From V1-33 sp964523105 (GTDB taxonomy: Bacteria > Verrucomicrobiota > Verrucomicrobiia > Verrucomicrobiales > V1-33), in contig CAZFZN010000001.1 of assembly GCA_964523105.1 (NCBI GenBank), forward strand, positions 62,001 to 126,000: a stretch of 64,000 bases of DNA. Reading direction: 5' to 3'. Shown here piece after piece: positions 42,292 through 51,617 of this stretch. The translations under genes were made by a program, and so were the position numbers. The notes under the pieces were generated by a model that was not told the origin of the DNA, did no database searches, and was given only the letters and a program-made list of their open reading frames with translations. How positions within the stretch are numbered: position 1 is the stretch's first letter; each line of letters starts with the position of its first letter.

Positions 42292-44529
42292 ATGCGCACC
42301 GACGCCCCATCCACACCCGCACCTCTGTCCCGTGCCCTTTCATCGCGGATGTCCCCCGGGGCCTCCGGCATGGAGGATGATTTCTGGAGTCAGATGCAAG
42401 CGCCACAGCCCGCATCGCCTGGCGTCGCTGACATTGCAGCCTCCCCCGCCACCGTCCCCATCAAAGGCTCCGGCGACGGAGCGGATCTTGAGGCTCTGGC
42501 CAGCGCGGCTGCTGTCCTCCCGGTGAAGCTGCCACGCGGCACCTGTTCGATTCCCGCTGAAACCCTTCTGCGTCTTCTCGGGCGCAGTGCTGTCAGTTCG
42601 GATCCCTGGGTTCCCGTGGGCACGCTGGGGCCGCTGCTGATCATGGGTCACCGCCGCAGCGAGTCCCCGGATTACTGGGGAGTACCCCAGGCGCTCGTGG
42701 TTCCGATCATCATCGACGAAACGCAATACGATTCCATCCTCAAGGATCTCCACTCACGCATCAGCTACAAGCCGCTGGCTTCTTCCAACCCCGTGGAGAA
42801 TATGCCCGCCCCCCCCTCCGGGGATCCGAGGGCAGTGCTCAAGTGGTTCGTCGAGCACTACCCCATGAGCGGAGAGGAGCGGGAAAAGATGACAAGGCTC
42901 TACGAGGAGAACGAAAAGAAACCTCTGACATGCCTTGATGATCTGAAGTTCCTCCCGCGGCACTATGGCGTTGCCATCATGCGGATTGCCACGGGTCAGC
43001 TCGCCTACAATCCGGAGGAGGCACCGGGCCAGTCCATGTTCCCGGACACTCTGCTGGACAAACACTGTGTTTTCCCGCTCTTTTGCGGAAAGCAGCACAT
43101 CTATCTGATGTCTGCGTCGCAGTCCAACTATGCGTTCGAAGACGAGTGGCTGTCCGGCGGCAACGATCCCGTAAAGATTCTCCCCGTTCTCGCGGATCCG
43201 GCGGGCATACGGGCCGCAATCGCCCGGAACCGCAGCCGAAACGCGCGGGACAACAGTTCCTCGATGACCACAGGGGAACTGAGCTACTCCGACACGCAGC
43301 AGATTGTCGAAATCGACCCCGTGGACGTGGCGCGGATCAATCCGGCCAATCCCAACAATACCGCCGAGCAACTCGTGCAGTGGGCGATTTACCGGGCGCT
43401 GACCCTGCGCGCCTCAGACCTGCACATCGAAAAATTCTACAATACCGCCCGCTTCCGCGCCCGCATCGACGGAGAACTGGTCGTCATCCACTCCTGCTCG
43501 GAGGAAAGCCTGCCGCGCTATATCGCGATGATCAAGAACTGGGCCAATCTCGGCCAGGAGCGCCAAACTTGTCAGGACGGCCGCTTCGCCATGCGCATCG
43601 GCCAGCGGCGCGTGGACGTTCGGGTCGCCGCGGTGCCTCATCGAAAGGAGTTCCAGAAGATCATCATGCGCTTTCTGGACAAGCAGGACGGCATCCGGAA
43701 GCTCAGCGAACTCAATCTCGGGCCCCGCCAGATGAGCATCATCAAAAACATCATGGGTCGCGACCAGGGGCTCGTGCTGGTCACCGGCCCCACGGGCTCG
43801 GGAAAAACCACGACGCTCTATGCCTTCCTCAACTCGATCAACGATGACAATATCAACATTCAGACCATCGAGGATCCGATCGAGTACGAAATCGAAGGCA
43901 TCAATCAGACGCAGACCGACCCGTTCCACGACTTGACGTTTGCCGCCGGCCTTCGCTCCCTGCTTCGCGCCGACCCCGATGTCATTCTGATCGGTGAATC
44001 CCGGGACGGCGAGACCGCCGGCGCTGCGATCAACGCCGCGCTCACCGGCCACCTCGTGCTCACCACCCTGCACGCCAACGATTCGCTGCGGGCCATCTCA
44101 CGGCTTCTCAGCATGGGTGTGGAGCCCTATCTTCTGGCCGATGCGCTCTGTATGAGCCAGGCCCAGCGTCTGGTGCGCAAGCTCTGTCCCTACTGCAAGC
44201 ATCCCATGCCGGCGAATCAGGAGGTCCAGGAGTTTCTCTACTATCAGGGCATCATCACCGAGCCGCTCAACGATCCCATCTATCAGAAGGTCGGCTGCGA
44301 CGAATGCAACGGCACGGGCTACACCGGACGGATCGCTCTCATGGAAATCGCTCTGATCACCAATGAAATGAGCGGGCTTATCGCCACCGGGGCGCCGGTC
44401 AATGAATTGCGCCGCGTCGCCGTCCAGGACGGGTTCAAGTCACTTTACCAGGAGGGCCTCGTGCAGGTCATCGGCGGCAACACCACCTTCGATGAGATCA
44501 ACTGTCTGAGCTACACGGCGATGGCCTGA
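42292..44529 (+). CDS. GspE/PilB-type assembly ATPase
   Basis: 745 residues, longer than the usual 500-570, with an extended N-terminal half. The C-terminal motor holds Walker A GPTGSGKTT (499-507), the Asp box (TIEDPIEYEIEGINQ), Walker B (DPDVILIGESRD), and the His box (LTGHLVLTTLHAND). A tetracysteine zinc motif follows (CPYC...CDECNGTGYTGR). It hydrolyses ATP to drive pilin polymerisation or type II secretion. Walker B reads GESRD, where the family usually has GEIRD or GEMRD. No platform, secretin or peptidase gene is adjacent, so those partners must lie elsewhere. Confidence 0.93.
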   Translation: MRTDAPSTPAPLSRALSSRMSPGASGMEDDFWSQMQAPQPASPGVADIAASPATVPIKGSGDGADLEALASAAAVLPVKLPRGTCSIPAETLLRLLGRSAVSSDPWVPVGTLGPLLIMGHRRSESPDYWGVPQALVVPIIIDETQYDSILKDLHSRISYKPLASSNPVENMPAPPSGDPRAVLKWFVEHYPMSGEEREKMTRLYEENEKKPLTCLDDLKFLPRHYGVAIMRIATGQLAYNPEEAPGQSMFPDTLLDKHCVFPLFCGKQHIYLMSASQSNYAFEDEWLSGGNDPVKILPVLADPAGIRAAIARNRSRNARDNSSSMTTGELSYSDTQQIVEIDPVDVARINPANPNNTAEQLVQWAIYRALTLRASDLHIEKFYNTARFRARIDGELVVIHSCSEESLPRYIAMIKNWANLGQERQTCQDGRFAMRIGQRRVDVRVAAVPHRKEFQKIIMRFLDKQDGIRKLSELNLGPRQMSIIKNIMGRDQGLVLVTGPTGSGKTTTLYAFLNSINDDNINIQTIEDPIEYEIEGINQTQTDPFHDLTFAAGLRSLLRADPDVILIGESRDGETAGAAINAALTGHLVLTTLHANDSLRAISRLLSMGVEPYLLADALCMSQAQRLVRKLCPYCKHPMPANQEVQEFLYYQGIITEPLNDPIYQKVGCDECNGTGYTGRIALMEIALITNEMSGLIATGAPVNELRRVAVQDGFKSLYQEGLVQVIGGNTTFDEINCLSYTAMA

Positions 44530-44543
44530 AGCGTCCATCACGC

Positions 44544-45068
44544 TCAAACACCCGTCACCGGCTCAAACCATCCCGCCGCCCGGTTTTTCCGGACTGCATG
44601 CCAAAGGAAAACGCTGCCGTTCATGGCCACGTAAACTCCGGCAGGCAGCAGCCGCACCGCCGCCAGAGCGAAGCCGAAATTGAACAGCGCATCGGACTGG
44701 CTCACCGAAAACGGGACCATCGCTCCCGTTAGGACGATGGTGCGTTCCGCGACTCTGGCCGCGAGGAAAGCAGCCGTCTCCACCATCGTGTCCGTGCCGT
44801 GCGTGATCAGGAGGCGTTCCTCCGGCGCGGCCAGACAGGCGGCGGCCACGATCTCACGGTCGGCATCCACCATTTCCAGACTGTCCTTGAGCAGCACGGT
44901 CTGGACACTCGCCTCCGGCAGCGGCACGCGGCTTTGCCGGAGCATTTCCAGCACTTGAGTACGCACAAACCCCAGGCGCCCCTCGGTGGCGTCATACACT
45001 TTATCGATAGTGCCGCCCGCGACGAGCACCCGCACACCCGTGAGCGGAGACTGACCGGCGCAGGACAT
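44544..45068 (-). CDS. Short asparaginase-like protein (N-terminal domain only)
   Basis: 174 residues against about 330 for a full type I/II L-asparaginase. The first catalytic Thr is in VAGGTIDKVYD and the second active-site segment in LITHGTDTMVETA; the TGAMVPFSVSQSDALFNFG region also matches. The C-terminal domain is absent. Such single-domain proteins are common in proteobacteria and verrucomicrobia and are of unproven function. The gene ends 14 nt after the convergent ATPase gene and begins 7 nt after mdh, so it may be cotranscribed with mdh. Confidence 0.85.
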   Translation of the reverse strand: MSCAGQSPLTGVRVLVAGGTIDKVYDATEGRLGFVRTQVLEMLRQSRVPLPEASVQTVLLKDSLEMVDADREIVAAACLAAPEERLLITHGTDTMVETAAFLAARVAERTIVLTGAMVPFSVSQSDALFNFGFALAAVRLLPAGVYVAMNGSVFLWHAVRKNRAAGWFEPVTGV

Positions 45069-45075
45069 GAGGCTG

Positions 45076-46065
45076 TCAGGCGGGGATCAGTTCCTTCACT
45101 GCATCACGCTCTTCCCTGAGTTCGTTGATCGTGAGCGCGATTTTGCCTTTGGCGAAGTCGTTGTGCTCCAGCCCCTGGACGATCTCATAGCTTCCGGCGT
45201 CCGTCCGCAGCGGAAATCCCACGATGAGACCGGATTCGATGCCGTAGCTGCCGTCGGACGGAACGCAGACGCTCGTCCAGTCTCCCGCCGGTGTGGCACC
45301 GGTCAGGCTTCTGACCGTGTCCACCACGCCGTTGGCGGCGCTGGCGGCGCTGCTGAGGCCGCGCGCCGCGATGATCGCGGCCCCGCGTTTCTGGACCGTT
45401 TCGATGAACGGGCCGCGGAGCCATTCATGGTCACTGATCACTTCGGCGGCCGGCTTGCCGCCGATCCTGGCATTGTAGAAGTCCGGATATTGCGTCGAGG
45501 AGTGATTGCCCCAGATGGCCATGTTCGTCACCGCACTGACGTGACAGCCGGCTTTGGCGGCCAGCTGGCTTTTGGCGCGGTTCTCATCCAGGCGGGTCAT
45601 GGCAAACCAGCGGTCCGCCGGCACATCCCTGGCATTGCTCATGGCGATGAGACAATTGGTGTTACAGGGGTTTCCCACAACCAGCACCCGCACGCCGGAA
45701 GCGGCATTGCGCTGAATCGCCTGCCCCTGTCCGATAAAGATCTTTCCGTTGATGTTGAGCAGATCCTTCCGCTCCATACCCGCCTTGCGCGGCACACTGC
45801 CTACCAAAAGCGACCAGTCCACACCGCGGAAGGCTTCATCCAGACTTGCGGTCGCCACCACCCCCTGGAGCAGGGGAAAGGCACAGTCGTCGAGTTCCAT
45901 CACCACGCCATTGAGGGCGGGCAGCGCCGGCTCGATTTCCAGCAAATGCAGAATCACCGGCTGGTCCGGACCGAACATGGCGCCGGAGGCGATGCGGAAG
46001 AGAAGTGAATAACCGATCTGACCGGCGGCACCGGTCACCGCCACACGAATGGGAGCTTTGGACAT
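45076..46065 (-). CDS. mdh: Malate dehydrogenase
   Basis: 329 residues, the length of the cytosolic-type NAD-dependent enzyme. It interconverts malate and oxaloacetate in the TCA cycle. The N-terminal VAVTGAAGQIGYSLLFRIASG is the dinucleotide-binding loop. MTRLDENRAKSQLA carries a substrate-binding Arg region and MAIWGNHSSTQYPDF holds the catalytic His; VRSLTGATPAGDWTSVCVPSDG is also characteristic. Full length with all key residues. Confidence 0.96.
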   Translation of the reverse strand: MSKAPIRVAVTGAAGQIGYSLLFRIASGAMFGPDQPVILHLLEIEPALPALNGVVMELDDCAFPLLQGVVATASLDEAFRGVDWSLLVGSVPRKAGMERKDLLNINGKIFIGQGQAIQRNAASGVRVLVVGNPCNTNCLIAMSNARDVPADRWFAMTRLDENRAKSQLAAKAGCHVSAVTNMAIWGNHSSTQYPDFYNARIGGKPAAEVISDHEWLRGPFIETVQKRGAAIIAARGLSSAASAANGVVDTVRSLTGATPAGDWTSVCVPSDGSYGIESGLIVGFPLRTDAGSYEIVQGLEHNDFAKGKIALTINELREERDAVKELIPA

Positions 46066-46184
46066 GATGAATGAATGGAAAGGAGCGGGCCACTGGCACG
46101 AAGCCCCGCATCCGGCAAGAGAAGGATGCCGCTACCTTCCACCGCATGCCGCGATCATGCGCGCCGCGCTGCTGACCAATCAAT

Positions 46185-47897
46185 TCAGGCGGCCAGCACT
46201 TCGCTCATCACCTGGTCGAACTGGTCCACCGTGAATGGTTTTGGCAGAAACCCTGCAAACCCGAGGTTTTCGTACCGCTCAAGGTCGCTGTCGGTGAACT
46301 GTCCGCTCGTCGCGATGATCGGGACCGCGGGAGCGAGACGGCGCATGTCTGCAAAGACCTCCTCGCCGCTTTTTCCGCCGCGCAGATTGATATCAAGCAG
46401 CACCGAATCGAACGGACGACTTGCGCGGCAGCGATCACGATAGTGCTGGAGCCCCTCCTCGCTGGTCGATGCCGCGGTCACGTCGAACCCGCAGGCGGTG
46501 GCGATTTGTTTCAGGGCGCGCAGCAGCATGTCCTCATCGTCCACCACCAGGAGCGACGGCGGCGTCTCCGGTGTGGTCACGACAGACGGAGCCGCCTCCG
46601 CCGGCGTGACTTCAGGTTCAGGCGGCGCCGCGGGTGCCGGCACGGCCATCTCCGGCAGGGGCATTTGACTGAGCGGGGATTTCGGGGCGAGCGCAGGCAG
46701 GAAGATGAGAAAGGCGGTGCCGACATTGGGCTTGCTCTTCACATACATGTCCCCGCCGTGATCGCGCACGATTTGATAACAAATTGGCAGCCCGCAGCCG
46801 TTGCCGTTGTCCTTGGTGGTGAACCGGCTGCTGAAGAGATGCTGGAGGTGCTCCTCCGCGATGCCGGGGCCCCAGTCGCGCACGGAAATATGAACATACG
46901 GCCCCGGGGCCAGCGGGTGTTCAGACGAGGCCTCCACCACCGCGTTGCTCGCCTTCACCAGCAGCTTGCCGCCGCCGGGCATGGCCTGACTGGCGTTGCG
47001 CACCAGATTGAAAATGACCCGTTCGATTTGATTCGGATCCACTTCCGCATCCAGCAAATCATCCGCCACTTCCAGCGACCAGTTGATATTCTGCGCGCAG
47101 GTTGCCAGACGCATCGCCCGGCCCAGCAGACTGGCGATGCGGCAGCGCTCGCGCACCGCAGGACGCGGTCGGAAACAGTCGAGAAAGTCCTTGGCCAGAT
47201 CCGCCGCGCGCCGGGCGGATTCGTAAGCGACCTGGAGTTTGGCGTGCAGGTCGCTGCCTCCGGGAACTTCACGAATCGCCACCTGCACCGGCAGCAGGAT
47301 CGCCGTCAGGGCATTGTTGAATTCATGCGCCACATAGCGCGCCGTGTCGCGAATCGTCTCCACCAAATCCGCCTGATAATCGCCCGGCGCCGGCGGCGGT
47401 TCCTCATTGATCTCCGTCTTCTCCGCAGCAGGCGGCAACGCCTCTGTTTTGTCAGGCGACTCCGGAACCAGCCCCGCTGCCGTGAGGTCCGGGGCGGCGG
47501 TGAAAATGTAATTCAGGGTCACGCCGTGACCGTCATGCACACGCACCGCCGACCAGCGGCAGGGCGTGGGCCGGGCGTGGAGGTGCTTGAGATGAGCCCG
47601 GCACTCCACCGCGCCGCCGGTCGATTGATTCAAGGTGACCAGCATGTGCAGCAGCACCTCACCGTCGCACAGCGACGCCAGCGGCAGATTCACCAGTTGG
47701 GCCGCCGGCACTCCGGTGGCTTCAGCCATCGCTTCATTGGCATAGAGAACCCGCGGACCGGGGTGCTGCAGCGGGCCGTTCTCCACGACGATGACCGCAT
47801 CGCTGACCTGGTCGAGCGCCAAACGGAGATGGTGATTGACCGCCATGACGCGCTCCAGCGACGGCGCAGGCGGTGGACTTGAACTGGTCTGGTGCAA
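46185..47897 (-). CDS. Hybrid sensor histidine kinase with C-terminal receiver
   Basis: 570 residues with no membrane span. A PAS-like domain (RVLYANEAMAEATGVPAAQLV) covers about 15-135, followed by a linker, then HisKA with phosphoacceptor H191 in VAHEFNNALTAI. The ATPase domain has FNLVRNASQAM (N box), DWGPGIAEEH (G1) and GNGCGLPICYQIVRDHGG (G2). A Pro/Ala linker at 402-448 joins a receiver domain with acidic VVDDEDM and phosphoacceptor D502 in LLDINLRGG. It senses a cytoplasmic signal and relays phosphate internally; no output regulator is adjacent. The gene is monocistronic. Confidence 0.92.
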   Translation of the reverse strand: MHQTSSSPPPAPSLERVMAVNHHLRLALDQVSDAVIVVENGPLQHPGPRVLYANEAMAEATGVPAAQLVNLPLASLCDGEVLLHMLVTLNQSTGGAVECRAHLKHLHARPTPCRWSAVRVHDGHGVTLNYIFTAAPDLTAAGLVPESPDKTEALPPAAEKTEINEEPPPAPGDYQADLVETIRDTARYVAHEFNNALTAILLPVQVAIREVPGGSDLHAKLQVAYESARRAADLAKDFLDCFRPRPAVRERCRIASLLGRAMRLATCAQNINWSLEVADDLLDAEVDPNQIERVIFNLVRNASQAMPGGGKLLVKASNAVVEASSEHPLAPGPYVHISVRDWGPGIAEEHLQHLFSSRFTTKDNGNGCGLPICYQIVRDHGGDMYVKSKPNVGTAFLIFLPALAPKSPLSQMPLPEMAVPAPAAPPEPEVTPAEAAPSVVTTPETPPSLLVVDDEDMLLRALKQIATACGFDVTAASTSEEGLQHYRDRCRASRPFDSVLLDINLRGGKSGEEVFADMRRLAPAVPIIATSGQFTDSDLERYENLGFAGFLPKPFTVDQFDQVMSEVLAA

Positions 47898-48054
47898 GGC
47901 GGCAGTGAGTTCGGGGTTGGGGAACCTGAGGTTGAGCGGCGCAATGCTTAAGCTGTCTTAAATAAACAGGCGAGAACTTTTTTGGAGAATCTCAGCGCCG
48001 CGCCACCTGTCCGCATGCCACCTGACCGTGATCCTCATGAAGTTACCCGGCTCT

Positions 48055-48088
48055 AAAAAAAGCGGCCCCGCATCGCTGCGGGGCCGCT
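48055..48088 (-). terminator. Rho-independent terminator of the MFS gene
   Basis: AGCGGCCCCGCA (48061-48072) and TGCGGGGCCGCT (48077-48088) form a perfect 12-bp stem with a four-nucleotide loop. On the minus strand the stem is followed by a run of Ts (48055-48061 on plus are As). It lies 22 nt after the MFS stop. Confidence 0.93.
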
Positions 48089-48109
48089 CCGAATACCTGT
48101 TCAAGGTTG

Positions 48110-49756
48110 CTACGCCTTCTGCTCGTCAATCGTCACGGCCTTGTAGCCGCCGATGCTCTTAAAGTAGAGCAAGAGTATAAGGTAGATCGCGGCCATTCCC
48201 ATGGGCAGAATCGCGTCGTAGCGCAGCAGCTTTCGACTGCCGGCTATTTCCGCTTCCACCATCGCTTTCTGCTCGGGCGTTCGTTCCTCCGGTTTGGCCT
48301 CTTTGGCTGCATTGATCTTCTTGCCGTCGAGTGCAGTGACTTCTTCGAAAGTCAGCCATTTACTCTGCTTCTCCGCCTTATTAGCCTCGAGAATTTCTGC
48401 CTGCCCGTTTTCCCTCATATGTTCGGCGGTAAACCGGTCCTTTCCATATCCCAGGCCCGGCCCCCCCAGTTGCCCGACGGAAAGCATGCCGATCCCTCCC
48501 ATCATGCTCATGGCAACAGCACCGGTGCGGGGAAAACGGTCAGAGGCGACCGCCAGCATCGTGGGCCAGAAGAACGTCTTGCCGATGCTGTAAATGAGCA
48601 TCGCTCCGAAGGCCGCAGTTAGCGTCGTCACGCCCGCGGCGAAGTAGAGACCCACGATGGCGAAGATCGAGCAGACGAATAGAATCGCCACCGGCGAGAG
48701 CTTGAGCTTGCTTTCGATCCAGTGGGAACAGAACCGCAGCGCGAACATCATCGCAGAGGCGAAGATGAACAGCAGCGTGCCTTGCTGCGGGGTAAGGATC
48801 GTGCCGTTGATGTTCTCGATCCAGGAATCTGTCCCCAGTTCCAGCGAGCCCAGAATCGCATGGGCAACGAAAAGGAGAAACAGGATCGGATGTCCGATCG
48901 AGAAGTTGGTGATCACAGCCACCCATCCCACGAAGGCGACGCCGACGGCCATGGAGATATAGTCCCAGGCGCTGCCGGTGAAGAAGTCGCTCCCGGTAAA
49001 GCCGAACAGGAGATTGCCGCCCAGCGCATCACGCGTGAACAGGTAGAGCAGGAATCCGGCGACTGCCGCTCCCATGATACCAACTTGCTTCATCATTTCC
49101 CCGAGTGAGAAGCCCTTGGCCGACGCTTCGGACTTCGGGAACTTCTGACCAAAGAACATGAAGCCGTAGATGGCTGTCGGGATGAGATAAAGCGCGAGAC
49201 GTTCTTTCCAGCCCCAGCTGTCACCGAGGAAATAAGTGATCGTCGCGCCCAGAATCATTCCTGCGGGCCAACTGGCATGCAGGATATTGAGATAATGGGT
49301 GCGATTATGCGGGAACAGCGTGGCCACGAGCGGATTGGCCACCGCTTCGAGAGTGCCGTTCGCCAGCGAGAAAATGAAGGTCCCGGAGAACAGAAGCAGA
49401 AACGCCGTCTGCTGGTTCATTGCCCCCGTTGGAATCAGACTAATCGCGGCAGAAAGGATGTGGAAAATGAACGCAGCGATAATCAGCTTACCATACCCGA
49501 TCCTGTCCACGATAATGCCGCCGATGATGATGCCGAAGCAGAACCCTGAGAAGCCGGCACCGCCGATCAGGCCGGTCTGTAGATTGGTGAATCCGAATTC
49601 TTTTCCCCAGGCGGCGCCGATCCCGTTGCGGATGGCAAATCCCAGACCTGCGGCCAGAATGGCCATGAATCCCGCGAAGAGAAGCCTTTTGGCGTTCGCA
49701 GTAGCTCCCGACCCGGTCGGCCCGGCGTAGCTGTTTTCAGCAGTAGTGGATGACAT
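48110..49756 (-). CDS. MFS transporter, sugar-permease-like
   Basis: 548 residues with about twelve membrane spans and a glycine-rich FGIIIGGIIVDRIGYGK loop-2/3 segment typical of the major facilitator superfamily. NGTLEAVANPLVATLFP and LHASWPAGMILGA are reminiscent of the FHS (fucose/glucose/galactose) branch. An extra hydrophilic loop of about 70 residues (EILEANKAEKQSKWLTFEE and on) precedes the last span. The substrate is not known. It diverges from the molybdoenzyme genes, and a strong terminator follows. Confidence 0.8.
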   Translation of the reverse strand: MSSTTAENSYAGPTGSGATANAKRLLFAGFMAILAAGLGFAIRNGIGAAWGKEFGFTNLQTGLIGGAGFSGFCFGIIIGGIIVDRIGYGKLIIAAFIFHILSAAISLIPTGAMNQQTAFLLLFSGTFIFSLANGTLEAVANPLVATLFPHNRTHYLNILHASWPAGMILGATITYFLGDSWGWKERLALYLIPTAIYGFMFFGQKFPKSEASAKGFSLGEMMKQVGIMGAAVAGFLLYLFTRDALGGNLLFGFTGSDFFTGSAWDYISMAVGVAFVGWVAVITNFSIGHPILFLLFVAHAILGSLELGTDSWIENINGTILTPQQGTLLFIFASAMMFALRFCSHWIESKLKLSPVAILFVCSIFAIVGLYFAAGVTTLTAAFGAMLIYSIGKTFFWPTMLAVASDRFPRTGAVAMSMMGGIGMLSVGQLGGPGLGYGKDRFTAEHMRENGQAEILEANKAEKQSKWLTFEEVTALDGKKINAAKEAKPEERTPEQKAMVEAEIAGSRKLLRYDAILPMGMAAIYLILLLYFKSIGGYKAVTIDEQKA

Positions 49757-50078
49757 AATAGAAGTGTTGGTTGCGCCGGGAGGATGATGGAACGGTCCCG
49801 GAATGGGCGCGGAGAGTGGCGGTTTGCGTGTTGCGCGGCAAGATAAAAAGTTACGCGGGCGCGGATATTTCGGATGGCTTGCAAAGCGGCGGTGGATTCC
49901 GGTCGCGGCTTTTCAGCTACCTTGGGCTCTGCGCTGCCCAATTCTTCCGCCACAAGTGCAGAAGGTCTCGACATAGATGCTGTCATCCCTCTTCACCCGC
50001 TCCGCTGCATGGCACAGCGTCTGCTTTTTCCGGGCTGGAAATGCCAGTTCCCATGTCCCAGCCAGGAGTCGCGCCGTG
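49757..50078. other. 322-bp divergent intergenic region
   Basis: Between the minus-strand MFS gene and the plus-strand Fe-S gene. It should contain both promoters. I see no clear -35/-10 pair, operator or RNA gene. A frame entering from 49977 toward the Fe-S gene has no convincing start. Confidence 0.6.
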
Positions 50079-51617
50079 ATGAGCCGGCGCGATCCAGATT
50101 TCCTGCGCGCGCTGCTCGAAGACCAGCGGCAGTTGCAAACGCCGGTGGCCGAGTTCTCCGGATGGCATGACACGACGGAACCTCACCAGGCACGCTATTA
50201 CAAATCCCTGCTGCCGCTCACCCGGCCCGCCGCGGGCGAACAGTATGCGTTCGAGGTCAATCTCGACGCCTGCACCGGCTGCAAAGCCTGCGTCGTGGCC
50301 TGTCATTCGCTGAACGGACTGGATGAACACGAGTCCTGGCGCGACACCGGCACGCTCGCCGGACCGGACTATGTGCAGACAGTGACCACCGCGTGCCATC
50401 ACTGTGCCGACCCGGCCTGCGCCAACGGCTGCCCCACTCTGGCTTACGAAAAAGATGCCGCCACTGGCATCGTGCGGCATCTCGACGACCAGTGCATGGG
50501 CTGCAGCTACTGCATTCTCAAATGTCCCTACGACGTGCCGAAGTATAACGCGAAGCGGGGAATCGTGCGGAAGTGCGACATGTGTCAGTCGCGCCTCGCC
50601 GAAGGCGAAGCCCCGGCCTGCGTGCAGGCGTGTCCGAATGGCGCCATTGCCATTCGCGTGGTGAAGCAGGCGGCCGTGCCCGCGCAGGGCGCGCTGCTAC
50701 CGGGCGCATTTCCCTCCAGCTATACCCTGCCCGCCACGCGCTATCTTTCCGCCCATCCGGTGCCGGAGACGGCACGCGGAACCGAAGAACTTCGCCTCGA
50801 CCACGCCCACACTCCGCTGGGCTACATGCTCGTCCTCACGCAAATGGCCGCGGGCATGTTCCTCTTTGCCGCCCTGGGAAAGGATGCGCGCGCCGGCGCG
50901 GTGGCCGCAGCGATTCTCTTCGCCGGACTGGCCGCGGCGGTGCTGCATTTGGGACGACCCTCCAAAATGTGGAAGTCTTTTCTCGGCTGGCGGAAATCGT
51001 GGCTCTCGCGCGAAATCATCGCCTTCAACGCCACCGCCGCCCTGGCGACCGCCGTGATCGCCGCAGAATTCCTGCCCGCACTGGCAACCTGCCTGCCGCT
51101 CCTGCTGTGGGGCGCCGCAGTCACAGGGGCTGCCGCGGTGTTCACGTCGATCATGGTCTATGCGGACACGCGCCGTCCTTTCTGGAACATGGAACTGACC
51201 GCCGGGAAATTCACCGGCACCGCTCTGCTGCTGGGCGCGGCGGGTGCGGCGGTCACATGGGCATGGACCGGCCATCCCGGCGCGAAACCCGCCGCCTTCA
51301 CCGCCTGGGGCCTGCGACTCGCTTTGTCAGGCTGGGAGTTGTTCAAATATCGCGCCGCACTGCGCAATCCCGCCGCTTCATGGCACCGCAGCGCGCTGGT
51401 GATGTGCCGGCTTCAGCCGCAACTGCTGCGAACGCGCGCGGTGTGCCTGCTCCTCACCGGCCTGCTGCTGCCAGTCAGTGCGCTGGTGGTTCCGCACGCG
51501 GCACCGGTGCTGCTTACCGCGGCACTGCTGATCACCGCCGCGAGTCAGCTCATAGAGCGCCGTCAGTTCTTCACCGCCGCCGCCGGTCCGGCCATGCCCG
51601 GCTGCCGACCTGCATGA
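50079..51617 (+). CDS. Fe-S (DmsB-like) and membrane anchor (DmsC-like) fusion subunit
   Basis: 512 residues from ATG 50079, preceded by an AGGAG-like site; a longer start at 49977 adds a stretch with no domain. Four cysteine clusters form the ferredoxin-type half: CTGCKACVVAC, CHHCADPACANGC, CMGCSYCILKC, and CDMC...CVQAC. From about residue 250 there are eight hydrophobic spans (MLVLTQMAAGMFLFAALG onward), as in DmsC/NrfD anchors. It passes electrons between the quinone pool and the molybdenum subunit. Its stop overlaps the ATG of that gene by 4 nt, so the two are coupled. Confidence 0.9.
   Translation: MSRRDPDFLRALLEDQRQLQTPVAEFSGWHDTTEPHQARYYKSLLPLTRPAAGEQYAFEVNLDACTGCKACVVACHSLNGLDEHESWRDTGTLAGPDYVQTVTTACHHCADPACANGCPTLAYEKDAATGIVRHLDDQCMGCSYCILKCPYDVPKYNAKRGIVRKCDMCQSRLAEGEAPACVQACPNGAIAIRVVKQAAVPAQGALLPGAFPSSYTLPATRYLSAHPVPETARGTEELRLDHAHTPLGYMLVLTQMAAGMFLFAALGKDARAGAVAAAILFAGLAAAVLHLGRPSKMWKSFLGWRKSWLSREIIAFNATAALATAVIAAEFLPALATCLPLLLWGAAVTGAAAVFTSIMVYADTRRPFWNMELTAGKFTGTALLLGAAGAAVTWAWTGHPGAKPAAFTAWGLRLALSGWELFKYRAALRNPAASWHRSALVMCRLQPQLLRTRAVCLLLTGLLLPVSALVVPHAAPVLLTAALLITAASQLIERRQFFTAAAGPAMPGCRPA

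Noticed and set aside
46443..47882. 479-residue plus-strand frame opposite the hybrid kinase
   Set aside because: His/Arg-rich shadow of a gene with complete HisKA, HATPase and receiver motifs.
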